Assembly (NCBI GenBank): GCA_023391415.1
Contig: JAEWAY010000015.1
Location: 1 to 64,000, forward strand
Direction: 5' to 3'
Origin: Bacteroidota bacterium
GTDB taxonomy: Bacteria > Bacteroidota > Bacteroidia > Cytophagales > Cytophagaceae
Length of the DNA stretch: 64,000 bases
The position numbers and the translations under genes were made by a program. This document shows positions 1-7,534 of this stretch, piece by piece (within the stretch, counting starts at the first letter, position 1; every line of letters starts with the position of its first letter). The notes beneath the pieces were generated by a model. That model saw nothing but the letters and a program-made list of their open reading frames with translations. It ran no database searches and had not been told where the DNA came from.

Positions 1-244
1 AACGCCGACAGAGTTCCTGTTGAAACATGGAAAACTCTCCGAGTTTCCCACATTACAACAGGATAGCAATAATAATTCTAATTGGAATTATTTAGTTTTG
101 AATGTAGCTAGGTAAGGGAAGATTACAGTTAGTGACTCACATCGTGCGGATACTGATTAATCAATATGAATCACTTTCAGGCGTTAGCAAAAGTTTGAGA
201 GTTAAGAAAGCCGGCAATGCTATGGCAGAGTATAAAGATAATAC
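1..244. other. Left-edge intergenic region
   Basis: No complete gene is seen here. Frame +1 is open from the window edge to a TAG at 64-66 (21 codons, no recognised family), so the tail of an upstream plus-strand gene is possible but unproven. An AT-rich inverted repeat AATAATTC / GAATTATT (71-78 and 85-92, 6-nt loop) followed by TAGTTTTG could be a weak terminator for that tail. The downstream nuclease-like gene on the other strand ends at 245. Confidence 0.3.
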
Positions 245-1150
245 TTATAAAGCCTGTTTAATTAAACTCATAATATACTCCAGATTATCTGTATTAGAAA
301 CAATGATCTCATAATCCCCGTTGCCCCAATGACCAATAGACGAAACATCTCTGGCTATTTTCTTTGGATCATCCAGATCGCCTTTTTTGAGATTGATGAA
401 AATTTTTAACCCGTTTTTTAAAACAACAATATCTGCGATATTTTTATTCTTCTTAAAAGCGATATAGAGTTTTTTGGGCTCAATATCAATACCAGAAACT
501 AAGTTTGTTATTGCATTTTTATATATTTCATAAAGCTCAATAACACTATCTGACTTTCCCTCAAGATGCTCTTCCTCAGTGTAAACTTTTATTTCCTTCG
601 CTACCTTACTGATCTCCGAATCATCGTTTTGCTGCACTTGCTTAATACTCGGTGCCGATTTTGATTTTTTAATCGGGTTAACGACTATAATCTCATTTTC
701 AAACTGTTTGATCTCCCATAGTTCAATAGCCAGGTCTTTAAAATTGGAAGATTGCTTCTGAAAATCGGTAAAGGATGGTGAAACAAAGATAATTTTACTT
801 TGTGACCAGTCTACGTCCTTCCGTTTCAGGTTGCCTTTTTGTGTTTCGTTGTACTCTACTATAAAGTCGGCTTTGTATTCCAGCATCAGATTAAGATAGG
901 AAACACCCTGATCTACCACGCTGTAATTTTGATTACGTTTGTATTCAATAATTACAAAGGATTTACTTTCCGCATCAAAAGCCAATGTATCAATGCGATT
1001 ATTCTTGATGATAAACTCGGATTTAATCAGCTTTAGATTGGTGACCAACCCTAAATTTTGTTCAAAGAGTTTCTGTATATCCTTTTCCAGCTTAAAAGGG
1101 GCTTCTTTAAGGGAGAAAAGGGATTGTTTGCTATTTTTGAAGAGTTGCAT
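245..1150 (-). CDS. DUF5655-type PD-(D/E)XK nuclease-like protein
   Basis: A 301-aa protein and the last gene of the restriction operon. Residues about 35-75 carry a nuclease-like core: IDTLAFD supplies the acidic residue and IIEYKR supplies E-x-K, as in PD-(D/E)XK folds. The C-terminal third (about 205-300, with a WGNGDYEI segment) matches my recollection of the DUF5655 domain. Its stop lies 3 kb downstream of the hsdR start, and its ATG directly abuts the TAA of the preceding 59-aa ORF, so translation is probably coupled. Homologues often sit in defence loci, so an accessory nuclease role is plausible. Activity is inferred only from the motif. Confidence 0.75.
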   Translation of the reverse strand: MQLFKNSKQSLFSLKEAPFKLEKDIQKLFEQNLGLVTNLKLIKSEFIIKNNRIDTLAFDAESKSFVIIEYKRNQNYSVVDQGVSYLNLMLEYKADFIVEYNETQKGNLKRKDVDWSQSKIIFVSPSFTDFQKQSSNFKDLAIELWEIKQFENEIIVVNPIKKSKSAPSIKQVQQNDDSEISKVAKEIKVYTEEEHLEGKSDSVIELYEIYKNAITNLVSGIDIEPKKLYIAFKKNKNIADIVVLKNGLKIFINLKKGDLDDPKKIARDVSSIGHWGNGDYEIIVSNTDNLEYIMSLIKQAL

Positions 1151-1330
1151 TTAATCCTGTTTAAAGGGTTTATATAATGTTCTGGTAGCTTCTGCAGCAT
1201 TTATGAATCGTTGCTCAGTGAACATATATCCTTTCTTCTCTTCTTTCAAAAAAGTTTCATAAGCCATTTGAATGGCTTGATAATATAGTACTTCAGGATC
1301 TATTAATGACGTATGTTTAACAGTTTTCAT
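1151..1330 (-). CDS. Small 59-aa protein in the restriction operon
   Basis: An ORF of 60 codons including the stop, starting 2 bp after the hsdR stop codon and ending immediately before the ATG of the DUF5655 gene (TAAATG). The peptide begins MKTVKHTSL, is rich in Lys, Glu and Tyr, and is probably helical. It has no membrane segment or signal peptide and no family I recognise. The very tight packing on both sides is the main reason to call it real. It may be a small partner of HsdR or of the downstream nuclease. Confidence 0.6.
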   Translation of the reverse strand: MKTVKHTSLIDPEVLYYQAIQMAYETFLKEEKKGYMFTEQRFINAAEATRTLYKPFKQD

Positions 1331-1332
1331 AA

Positions 1333-4320
1333 TTATTCTTTATTCAACTGGTTATAAATCCTTTTCATAATAAATTCTTTCACGAGGCTTCCAAAGGCTT
1401 TATCTTCCAGTATCTTTTCAAAGATTTCCTGATTCTGATCCATTCTACCAATGAGTTTCTCAATAAATTTATCATCAAAAGCGAATTTGAACGTATCCAG
1501 TTTATTCGCTTTCGCCTGCAACCTTAAGATTTCATCTTCCATTAATTCGGCTTCTATCTGATCGAAGAATAACCTGTCAGCTTCTTCAAATTCGGTTCCG
1601 AAACGGTCGTTGAGCAAGTGAATAATCTCTGATAATAAGGATTCTTCTTCTTTTTGTCTTTTGAGTCCGGCTTCGGTAACACCACTTAACTCGCCGTCTT
1701 TATTTTTTTCAAGCCTGATGGCCCCTTCGTTGATTTTCTGAAGTCTGTAATATTCCAAAGCAATTTCGGAATCCAGTTGAATGACTTCTGACAGATCTCT
1801 TTTCGGCAATCTGGTTTGTAAAAGTTTGGCATAAGCGTAAAACTTTTCAGAATCTATATCGGTAAAGGGCATGATCTGGGATAGAAAAGCATATAGATTT
1901 GTCCAGGTTCTCAGTCCTTTTTTAAACTCATCCTGATGTTCTTCATCTAAGCCTTTAAATCGATCGACTGCGTTATCGGTACAAGCATACAGGTATTTTT
2001 GGTCTTTTGCACTATGCATTTTTGTAGCCGGGTTGAAGTAAACCTGGGCAAAAGCGTCTATCTCACTCTCCCAATAGACCTGAAACTGATCCAGTCGCTG
2101 TTTTAAATCAAACAGATGATTGATGTCGGGATCTTCTGTAACAGACGTGATTTCATAATAAGGCTGGAAAGAGTCCAGAATGGTTTGTCTGTCGTTGACA
2201 AAATCCAGTACAAAGGTATCTTCCTTGCCCGCACAGGTCCTGTTAAGACGGGATAAAGTCTGTACCGCTTTGACACCGGACAGCTTTTTATCTACATACA
2301 TTGTGTGCAGTAAAGGCTGATCAAAACCGGTCTGGTATTTATCCGCTACAATCAGGATTTTGTATTCTTCCGTATCAAAAATTTCCGGCAGTTCCCGTTC
2401 TCCATAGCCTGTTAACTCAGGTTCTGAAACGCCATCCGTATAATTATCATCTTTTATTTTTCCGGAAAAAGCGACCAGTACCTTTATTTCATTTTGATAG
2501 CCTTTTTCCTGTATATATTTTTTAAACTCCTCGAAATATCGTTTCGCGTGGAGCCTTGAACCACAAACCAGCATTGCTTTGGCTTTGCCCCCGATTTTTT
2601 TGGAGACAACTTCCCGGAAATGCTCAATAATTACTTCGCTCTTCTGAGCAAGGTTATGCGGGTGCAGAGAAACGTATTTGCCGATTGCTTTGGCTGCTTT
2701 GCTTTTGTTGAACTTGGGATCATCCTCTATGGCTTTCGTGAGTCTGAAATAGAGTTCGTAAGAAGTATAATTCTGCAATACATCCAGGATAAAACCTTCT
2801 TCAATGGCCTGCCGCATAGAATATAAATGGAAAGGCTTCGGTTTTCCCTCCTCATCTTTGTCGCCGAATACCTCCAGGGTTTTATACTTAGGCGTTGCGG
2901 TAAAGGCAAAGAACGAAATATTGGGCTGCTGTCCACGGCTTTGGGCGGATGCTTCTATCTGCTCCCTGATCAGATCCTCTTCACTGTAATCGTCTTCAGT
3001 TTCCTCCTTAGCGGCATCTTCCAGTGATTTTGCAGACAACACTTCTTTAAGCTTTTTGCTGGCTTCACCACCTTGCGAGCTATGCGCTTCGTCTATAATG
3101 ACCGCGTATTTCCGATCCGGAAGCTCGCTGACTCTGTTCACCACATAGGGAAATTTCTGCAAGGTGGTAATGATGATATTGGTACCGTAGCCCAATGCCG
3201 AGGCCAATTGGTTGCTGTCTTTGTCTATCTTTTGTACCACACCGGTTTTATGCTCAAACTGGTAAATGGTGTTTTGCAGCTGATTGTCCAGCACACGGCG
3301 ATCGGTTACGACAATGACCGAATCGAACATACGTTCATCATGCTGGTTGTGCAGGCTGGATAAGCGATATGCCAGCCAGGCGATGGAATTGCTTTTTCCG
3401 GAACCGGCTGAATGTTGTATCAGGCAGGTTTTGCCTACACCTGCTTCCAGCACTTTGCTGCTGATTTCCCGTACTACATCCAGTTGGTGATAACGGGGAA
3501 ATATCAGACGTTCTTTTTTGTACACCTTGCCTTCTGATACGATTTCTTCGGTTTGCAAATGCACAAACCGCTGAATAATCTCCATCCAACTGTCTTTAGC
3601 CAAAATATCTTCCCATAGATAGGCCGTTCTGTAACCATCCGGGTTAGGCGGATTGCCTTTTCCTTTGTTATACCCTTTGTTGAATGGCAGCCAGTAGGTT
3701 TTGCTTCCGTCCAGACGGGTGGTCATAAAGACTTCGTCCTGATCAACGGCAAAATGTACCAGTGCCCGTTTTTTGAATGCAAATAGTAGCTCGCGGTTAT
3801 CTCTTGTGTTGCTGTATTGCTTTAACGCATTGTTTACATTCTGACCTGTAAACTGGTTTTTTAATTCCAACGTTGCCACAGGAATACCGTTGACCGACAG
3901 TAAAACATCTACTGAATTTTTATTGTCTTTGCTGTAGTATATCTGGCGGTAAACTTTTAAGCTGTTTTGATTATATAATGCTACCGCGTCAGGATTCAGG
4001 CCGGATGCCGGCTGGAAATACGCCATCTGAAAACGAACGCCATAATCTGTGAAGCCGTTACGTAGCACATCCAGACTGCCTCTCAGGTCCATTTCCTTGT
4101 ATAAGCGCTGCAATACCCGGTTTTCCACATCTGCTCCGTGCACGCTTTCTATTTTAGCCCAACGGCCGGGCTGTGATTCTTTCAGAAACCGGATAATTTC
4201 GTCACGAAAGAATCCCTGATCTTTGCTGTAAGCGGACGCGTCGCCTAAGACATAGCCCCCGTTTTCTATAAGCGACTGCACCAGGGCAGATTCAAAAGTA
4301 TGTTCGGTTGTTATGCTCAT
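1333..4320 (-). CDS. hsdR: Type I restriction enzyme, R subunit (HsdR)
   Basis: A 995-aa motor/nuclease subunit that translocates and cuts DNA in complex with HsdM and HsdS. The N-terminal nuclease domain shows D138 and E152-x-K154 (PD-(D/E)XK). The SF2 translocase follows: Walker A HSAGSGKS (303-310), DEAH box (410-413), and a FTATP motif III near residue 477. The second RecA lobe contains a TGFDQP..L..MYVDKKL stretch and QTLSRLNRT (motif VI). The C-terminal helical region (about 850-995) would contact the methylase core. Length is normal for the family and the reading frame is intact. It lies 30 bp downstream of the DUF3307 gene, so satD-DUF3307 separates it from hsdS, whereas HsdR genes usually flank hsdM/hsdS directly. 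Confidence 0.95.
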   Translation of the reverse strand: MSITTEHTFESALVQSLIENGGYVLGDASAYSKDQGFFRDEIIRFLKESQPGRWAKIESVHGADVENRVLQRLYKEMDLRGSLDVLRNGFTDYGVRFQMAYFQPASGLNPDAVALYNQNSLKVYRQIYYSKDNKNSVDVLLSVNGIPVATLELKNQFTGQNVNNALKQYSNTRDNRELLFAFKKRALVHFAVDQDEVFMTTRLDGSKTYWLPFNKGYNKGKGNPPNPDGYRTAYLWEDILAKDSWMEIIQRFVHLQTEEIVSEGKVYKKERLIFPRYHQLDVVREISSKVLEAGVGKTCLIQHSAGSGKSNSIAWLAYRLSSLHNQHDERMFDSVIVVTDRRVLDNQLQNTIYQFEHKTGVVQKIDKDSNQLASALGYGTNIIITTLQKFPYVVNRVSELPDRKYAVIIDEAHSSQGGEASKKLKEVLSAKSLEDAAKEETEDDYSEEDLIREQIEASAQSRGQQPNISFFAFTATPKYKTLEVFGDKDEEGKPKPFHLYSMRQAIEEGFILDVLQNYTSYELYFRLTKAIEDDPKFNKSKAAKAIGKYVSLHPHNLAQKSEVIIEHFREVVSKKIGGKAKAMLVCGSRLHAKRYFEEFKKYIQEKGYQNEIKVLVAFSGKIKDDNYTDGVSEPELTGYGERELPEIFDTEEYKILIVADKYQTGFDQPLLHTMYVDKKLSGVKAVQTLSRLNRTCAGKEDTFVLDFVNDRQTILDSFQPYYEITSVTEDPDINHLFDLKQRLDQFQVYWESEIDAFAQVYFNPATKMHSAKDQKYLYACTDNAVDRFKGLDEEHQDEFKKGLRTWTNLYAFLSQIMPFTDIDSEKFYAYAKLLQTRLPKRDLSEVIQLDSEIALEYYRLQKINEGAIRLEKNKDGELSGVTEAGLKRQKEEESLLSEIIHLLNDRFGTEFEEADRLFFDQIEAELMEDEILRLQAKANKLDTFKFAFDDKFIEKLIGRMDQNQEIFEKILEDKAFGSLVKEFIMKRIYNQLNKE

Positions 4321-4350
4321 TTTATACCATCTCCGTTAATTTAAGAACCA

Positions 4351-5025
4351 CTACTCCTGTTGCGATCGCAGCAATGTTCCTATCAAAATATATTCGGTTA
4401 ATTTTCGGTCTTTTGATTCTTTTAAATCTCCAAAACGAAATATTGATTTAGCTGCCAGCAGGAATCCGACTCCCTCCCAATTTCCTGTAACGACAAAGAT
4501 GAAAATAAACAATCGTTCCAGTATGCCGATGTATTTACCTGCATTATTTAAGGATTCTTCATGACCATCATCCAATGCTTGTGACCAGTTTGACATGAAT
4601 ACTTGTATGATGATGCCACTCACTACGGTAATAAAAAGTAATGCCAACGCGTATATCCAAATGTCCGGGTTTGCAAACCATTCGTTTGCATTTATCAAAG
4701 GACGGAACCACAGTACCCATAAAATCAGAATACTGATGATATGCAAGCCCTGATCTGCTAAAAACCAGGCAGTTTTATTCTTTTCTTTTTGTGCATATAG
4801 CTTGATGGCATCAATACTACCATGTATTAGCATGATCAATAAAGCCAACAGCCAATAGTCAAAACTCCACAGTAACAATAAAACCAATAGCCCATGGATC
4901 AGCATATGCAGATACAATTTCCCGGATCCGGCTTTTTTACGTTCTTTTTCTTCTACCCACGCTCCTGGCTGGAGAAGAAAATCACCAATAAAATGGGCCA
5001 GCAGGAGCTTTATGAGTATGATCAT
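4351..5025 (-). CDS. DUF3307 integral membrane protein
   Basis: A 224-aa hydrophobic protein with about five or six membrane segments. It opens with the family signature of DUF3307 (LLLAHFIGDFLLQPGAWVEEK) and a conserved HxxxH-like cluster (LHMLIHG, about residues 38-44). Its start codon overlaps the satD stop by 4 bp (ATGA at 5022-5025), so the pair is translationally coupled. The function of DUF3307 proteins is unknown, and pairing with SatD recurs in other bacteria. Here it could be a membrane effector or transporter controlled by SatD; that is inference. Confidence 0.8.
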   Translation of the reverse strand: MIILIKLLLAHFIGDFLLQPGAWVEEKERKKAGSGKLYLHMLIHGLLVLLLLWSFDYWLLALLIMLIHGSIDAIKLYAQKEKNKTAWFLADQGLHIISILILWVLWFRPLINANEWFANPDIWIYALALLFITVVSGIIIQVFMSNWSQALDDGHEESLNNAGKYIGILERLFIFIFVVTGNWEGVGFLLAAKSIFRFGDLKESKDRKLTEYILIGTLLRSQQE

Positions 5026-5666
5026 CGGAGCAAGGCTTTCATTTTCCTGTGAAACATCTTCTCAACTTCCAGCAATTCCGTCATATACGCCCGATTCCAC
5101 CTGCCACTTACCGAGTTTTGTTTGATCCCCAGTTGCTTTCCTATTTCTTCTTGTGTAGCGCCAGGATTTTTCAGAACAATTTCAATGAGTTCCGCTGATG
5201 AAACAGACCATTTGTCCATAAATATCCCGGCTAACTTTAGGTATAGGTTGATCTCCTCATCAAAGTTTTGCCAGGGGGTTTTTATACCGATTGTTACATT
5301 TTCTTTTTTTAAGACATTAAACTTATTGCCCGCGTGTATAAAAGCCGGACCATTACTTTCGGATATGCTTGCTCCCGAATACGTTTTTTCACCTATGCCA
5401 ATAGCCATTCGTACATCGATGGTGCTTATTTTTTTGTGTTCATCCAGTGGTTTTACCTTTTTGATGACGGCTTTTATCTCAAAAGCTTTTTTGAGCGCTT
5501 CTTCCGGGTTTGCGATTTCAACCTGAAACAAATCGCCCCGCTCCAATTGCCAGTCTTTGGGGGAATCCCCCCAGCCTGCCAATAGATTTTTGAGCGGAGA
5601 CAGCCATTTTTCCTGGTTTATCAGCTTCCTCGACGCGATAATATCTCCTGTAATAACAGCAATCAT
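5022..5666 (-). CDS. satD: SatD family protein (cyclase-like domain plus HTH)
   Basis: A 214-aa SatD-family protein beginning MIAVITGDIIASRK. The frame is open further upstream to 5711, but that extension would run across the tandem operator at 5675-5722, and family members start at this methionine. The N-terminal domain shows GDIIAS, then RGDLFQ 37 residues later, then VRMAIGIGE and GPAFIHAGNKFN. This order recalls the two metal aspartates, the RxGI..G strand and the late Asn/Ala motif of class III nucleotide cyclases. The C-terminal 60 residues form a helix-turn-helix (GATQEEIGKQLGIKQNSVSG). Catalysis is not shown. A DNA-binding sensor that controls itself and DUF3307 is equally possible. 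Confidence 0.75.
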   Translation of the reverse strand: MIAVITGDIIASRKLINQEKWLSPLKNLLAGWGDSPKDWQLERGDLFQVEIANPEEALKKAFEIKAVIKKVKPLDEHKKISTIDVRMAIGIGEKTYSGASISESNGPAFIHAGNKFNVLKKENVTIGIKTPWQNFDEEINLYLKLAGIFMDKWSVSSAELIEIVLKNPGATQEEIGKQLGIKQNSVSGRWNRAYMTELLEVEKMFHRKMKALLR

Positions 5667-5674
5667 ACTCCAAA

Positions 5675-5722
5675 TATCGTCTAAAGTAACGATAATTTCA
5701 ACTATCGTCAAAAAAGACGATA
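5675..5722 (-). promoter_or_regulatory. Tandem palindromic operator upstream of satD
   Basis: Two related inverted repeats lie between the end of hsdS and satD. TATCGTC-N6-GACGATA (5703-5722) is a perfect 7-bp repeat, and TATCGT-N8-ACGATA (5675-5694) is its partner. Their centres are 28 bp apart. A possible -7 box (TATTTTTG, minus strand, 5725-5732) sits just upstream, without a good -33 partner. The arrangement fits autoregulation by the SatD helix-turn-helix. Confidence 0.6.
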
Positions 5723-5763
5723 ATCAAAAATATCATGGATTGTCAGGATATAGCGTTGAACTT

Positions 5764-7086
5764 CTATACTACTTTTAGTTTCCCCGTTACTACTTCGCTG
5801 ATCAAAGCGGTACGGTATTCGGTTAATAGTTCTATTAATTTTTTAGTCTTGTCTATTTTGGCACCAATACGGGTACATTCGGTTTCGATGTGTTTGACGA
5901 TTGATTGTTGTTCTTCTATACCTTGAAATGGAATCTTTATGTTCAAAAAATCTTCCTGTCCGAGATTTTTCATACTGGGACTTGTTCCTGTGGCCAAAGT
6001 TGAAAGAAGCTTCCTAAAACTTGAGGATTTAAAAATGTAACTTAACCATTTTGAATCGAGCTCTATTCCTTGATAGAAAACGGTTTGCCATAGCCTATCT
6101 GGTAAAAATAGATTAGGATAATCTTGATCAACATAACCAGAAGCACCAACTAAATCAGGTGTATTCATTCGACTGATTATAATCATCCCTTTTTTAGGAT
6201 TTATTTTTGCTCGCTGTAACTCAAAATCATTGAGTATTAATTTGTTTTCTTCAGGTCTGAAACTATAATCATACACACAGCTTGTTTTAAGAATACCATA
6301 TTCACCTTCAATTATAGGGTTGTCTAAAGAATTAACACTTACACCAGATTCAAACCCCTTAATTATAAACTTTAACTTCTTCACCTCCCAATGCTCCGGT
6401 ATTTCCCCCAGCCATTCAATACCGCTGTCTTTCATTTTTGCTTTTGGGTCAATGCCTTTGGTTACTGCCTGATTAATAACGGCTGTTTTTTCTTCTTCGT
6501 AGAGTTCCAGCAAGCGTTTTTTATCGGCTATCAGAGCATCTATTTCAGCGGTTTTACGGTCGAGGAAGGTGGCGATGGCGTTTTGTTCTTTCTGAGTGGG
6601 AACAATCAAAACAGCATTTTTTATCAATTCTTGATTTAAAATTTGAGCTCCATAAATATTTTCATTTGCATTTTTAATAATTTGTTGAGGTAATGAATAA
6701 TAGAAAAAGTCTAAATTAGTATTTTTATCAGGGTCAATTGAAAATATAGCCTCATTTGTATAACAATCCCTTTCATTAAAAGCAACTCTACCAACAGATA
6801 ATTTAAAACTATAAAGTAGTGAGCCTTTAGGAACAATTGATGGCTTGTAATCTTCTATTGCTTTATCTGTTATTTTATTTGCAGAATCTGAAACAATCCT
6901 CTTTTGTAAATCACTAATATTTATCCATATATGTGTCCCATCTTCATAATACTCTGTCTTTCCTGAAGACGGAGTAAATCCTGTGCGGAATGAAAAATTA
7001 TATTTAACCTTTTTCACTTCCCAATGACTTGGAATTTCGCCAATCCATTCAATGCCTGAATCTTTATAGGTGTCGTATGGTTTCAT
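5764..7086 (-). CDS. hsdS: Type I restriction enzyme, specificity subunit (HsdS)
   Basis: A 440-aa DNA-recognition subunit with two target recognition domains (about residues 20-170 and 235-385). They are separated by a conserved helical spacer (FLDRKTAEIDALIADKKR) and followed by a second spacer at the C-terminus (VKHIETECTRIGAKIDKTKK). Both halves open with the same phrase, KDSGIEWIGEIP (residue 8) and KDSGIEWLGEIP (about 218), so it is an internally duplicated HsdS. It overlaps the GxxExxY gene by 4 bp. The target sequence cannot be read from the protein. The recognition domains are the AT-richest part of the operon. Confidence 0.95.
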   Translation of the reverse strand: MKPYDTYKDSGIEWIGEIPSHWEVKKVKYNFSFRTGFTPSSGKTEYYEDGTHIWINISDLQKRIVSDSANKITDKAIEDYKPSIVPKGSLLYSFKLSVGRVAFNERDCYTNEAIFSIDPDKNTNLDFFYYSLPQQIIKNANENIYGAQILNQELIKNAVLIVPTQKEQNAIATFLDRKTAEIDALIADKKRLLELYEEEKTAVINQAVTKGIDPKAKMKDSGIEWLGEIPEHWEVKKLKFIIKGFESGVSVNSLDNPIIEGEYGILKTSCVYDYSFRPEENKLILNDFELQRAKINPKKGMIIISRMNTPDLVGASGYVDQDYPNLFLPDRLWQTVFYQGIELDSKWLSYIFKSSSFRKLLSTLATGTSPSMKNLGQEDFLNIKIPFQGIEEQQSIVKHIETECTRIGAKIDKTKKLIELLTEYRTALISEVVTGKLKVV

Positions 7087-7523
7087 TTGTCTGAATTAGG
7101 ATTTTTAGGATGGGGGGATTTTAGGATTTCTTTTTTGTGGCTCTTATTATCAGAATGATTCAAATTATAAACACGTTTGTATTCAAGACTCTTAGCACCA
7201 AAATTGATGAGTAAACCAATGGGTAGATGATAAGCCTGACAGTAATTCATAGCCTGAGCAAGGTGTACGTCTTCAAGCTCGATTAACGCCTTCAACTCTA
7301 CCATAATAACTCCTTCTACAAAAAAATCCACTCTTCTTGTGCCAATATGATGCTCTTCATAGAAAATATCCATTTCCATTTCTCTCCGGAAGGACAGGCC
7401 TTGCTTGGACATTTCTATCGCCAATGCCCTTTGATAAATGACTTCCTGAAATCCATTTCCTAATGTTGAATGAACTTCCATAGCACAACCTATTATTCTA
7501 TGTGTAATGTCTCCGTACTGCAC
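7083..7523 (-). CDS. GxxExxY family protein
   Basis: A 146-aa protein of the GxxExxY family. The motif is at G24-F-Q-E27-V-I-Y30, followed by RVDFFVEG, VELKA (a D...ExK nuclease-like pair) and QAMNYCQAYHLPIGLLINFG, which is typical of the family. These proteins have a PD-(D/E)XK-like fold and are common in Bacteroidetes, usually without known role. The gene sits between hsdM (11-bp gap) and hsdS (4-bp overlap), so it is co-transcribed with the methylase. It ends in a Lys/Ser-rich, probably disordered tail (about 125-146). Confidence 0.85.
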   Translation of the reverse strand: MQYGDITHRIIGCAMEVHSTLGNGFQEVIYQRALAIEMSKQGLSFRREMEMDIFYEEHHIGTRRVDFFVEGVIMVELKALIELEDVHLAQAMNYCQAYHLPIGLLINFGAKSLEYKRVYNLNHSDNKSHKKEILKSPHPKNPNSDK

Positions 7524-7534
7524 CCTATGATCCT

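Noticed and set aside
5022..5711. SatD starting at the first ATG (5711)
   Set aside because: This would place both palindromic operators inside the coding region, and the family begins at the later MIAVITGD.
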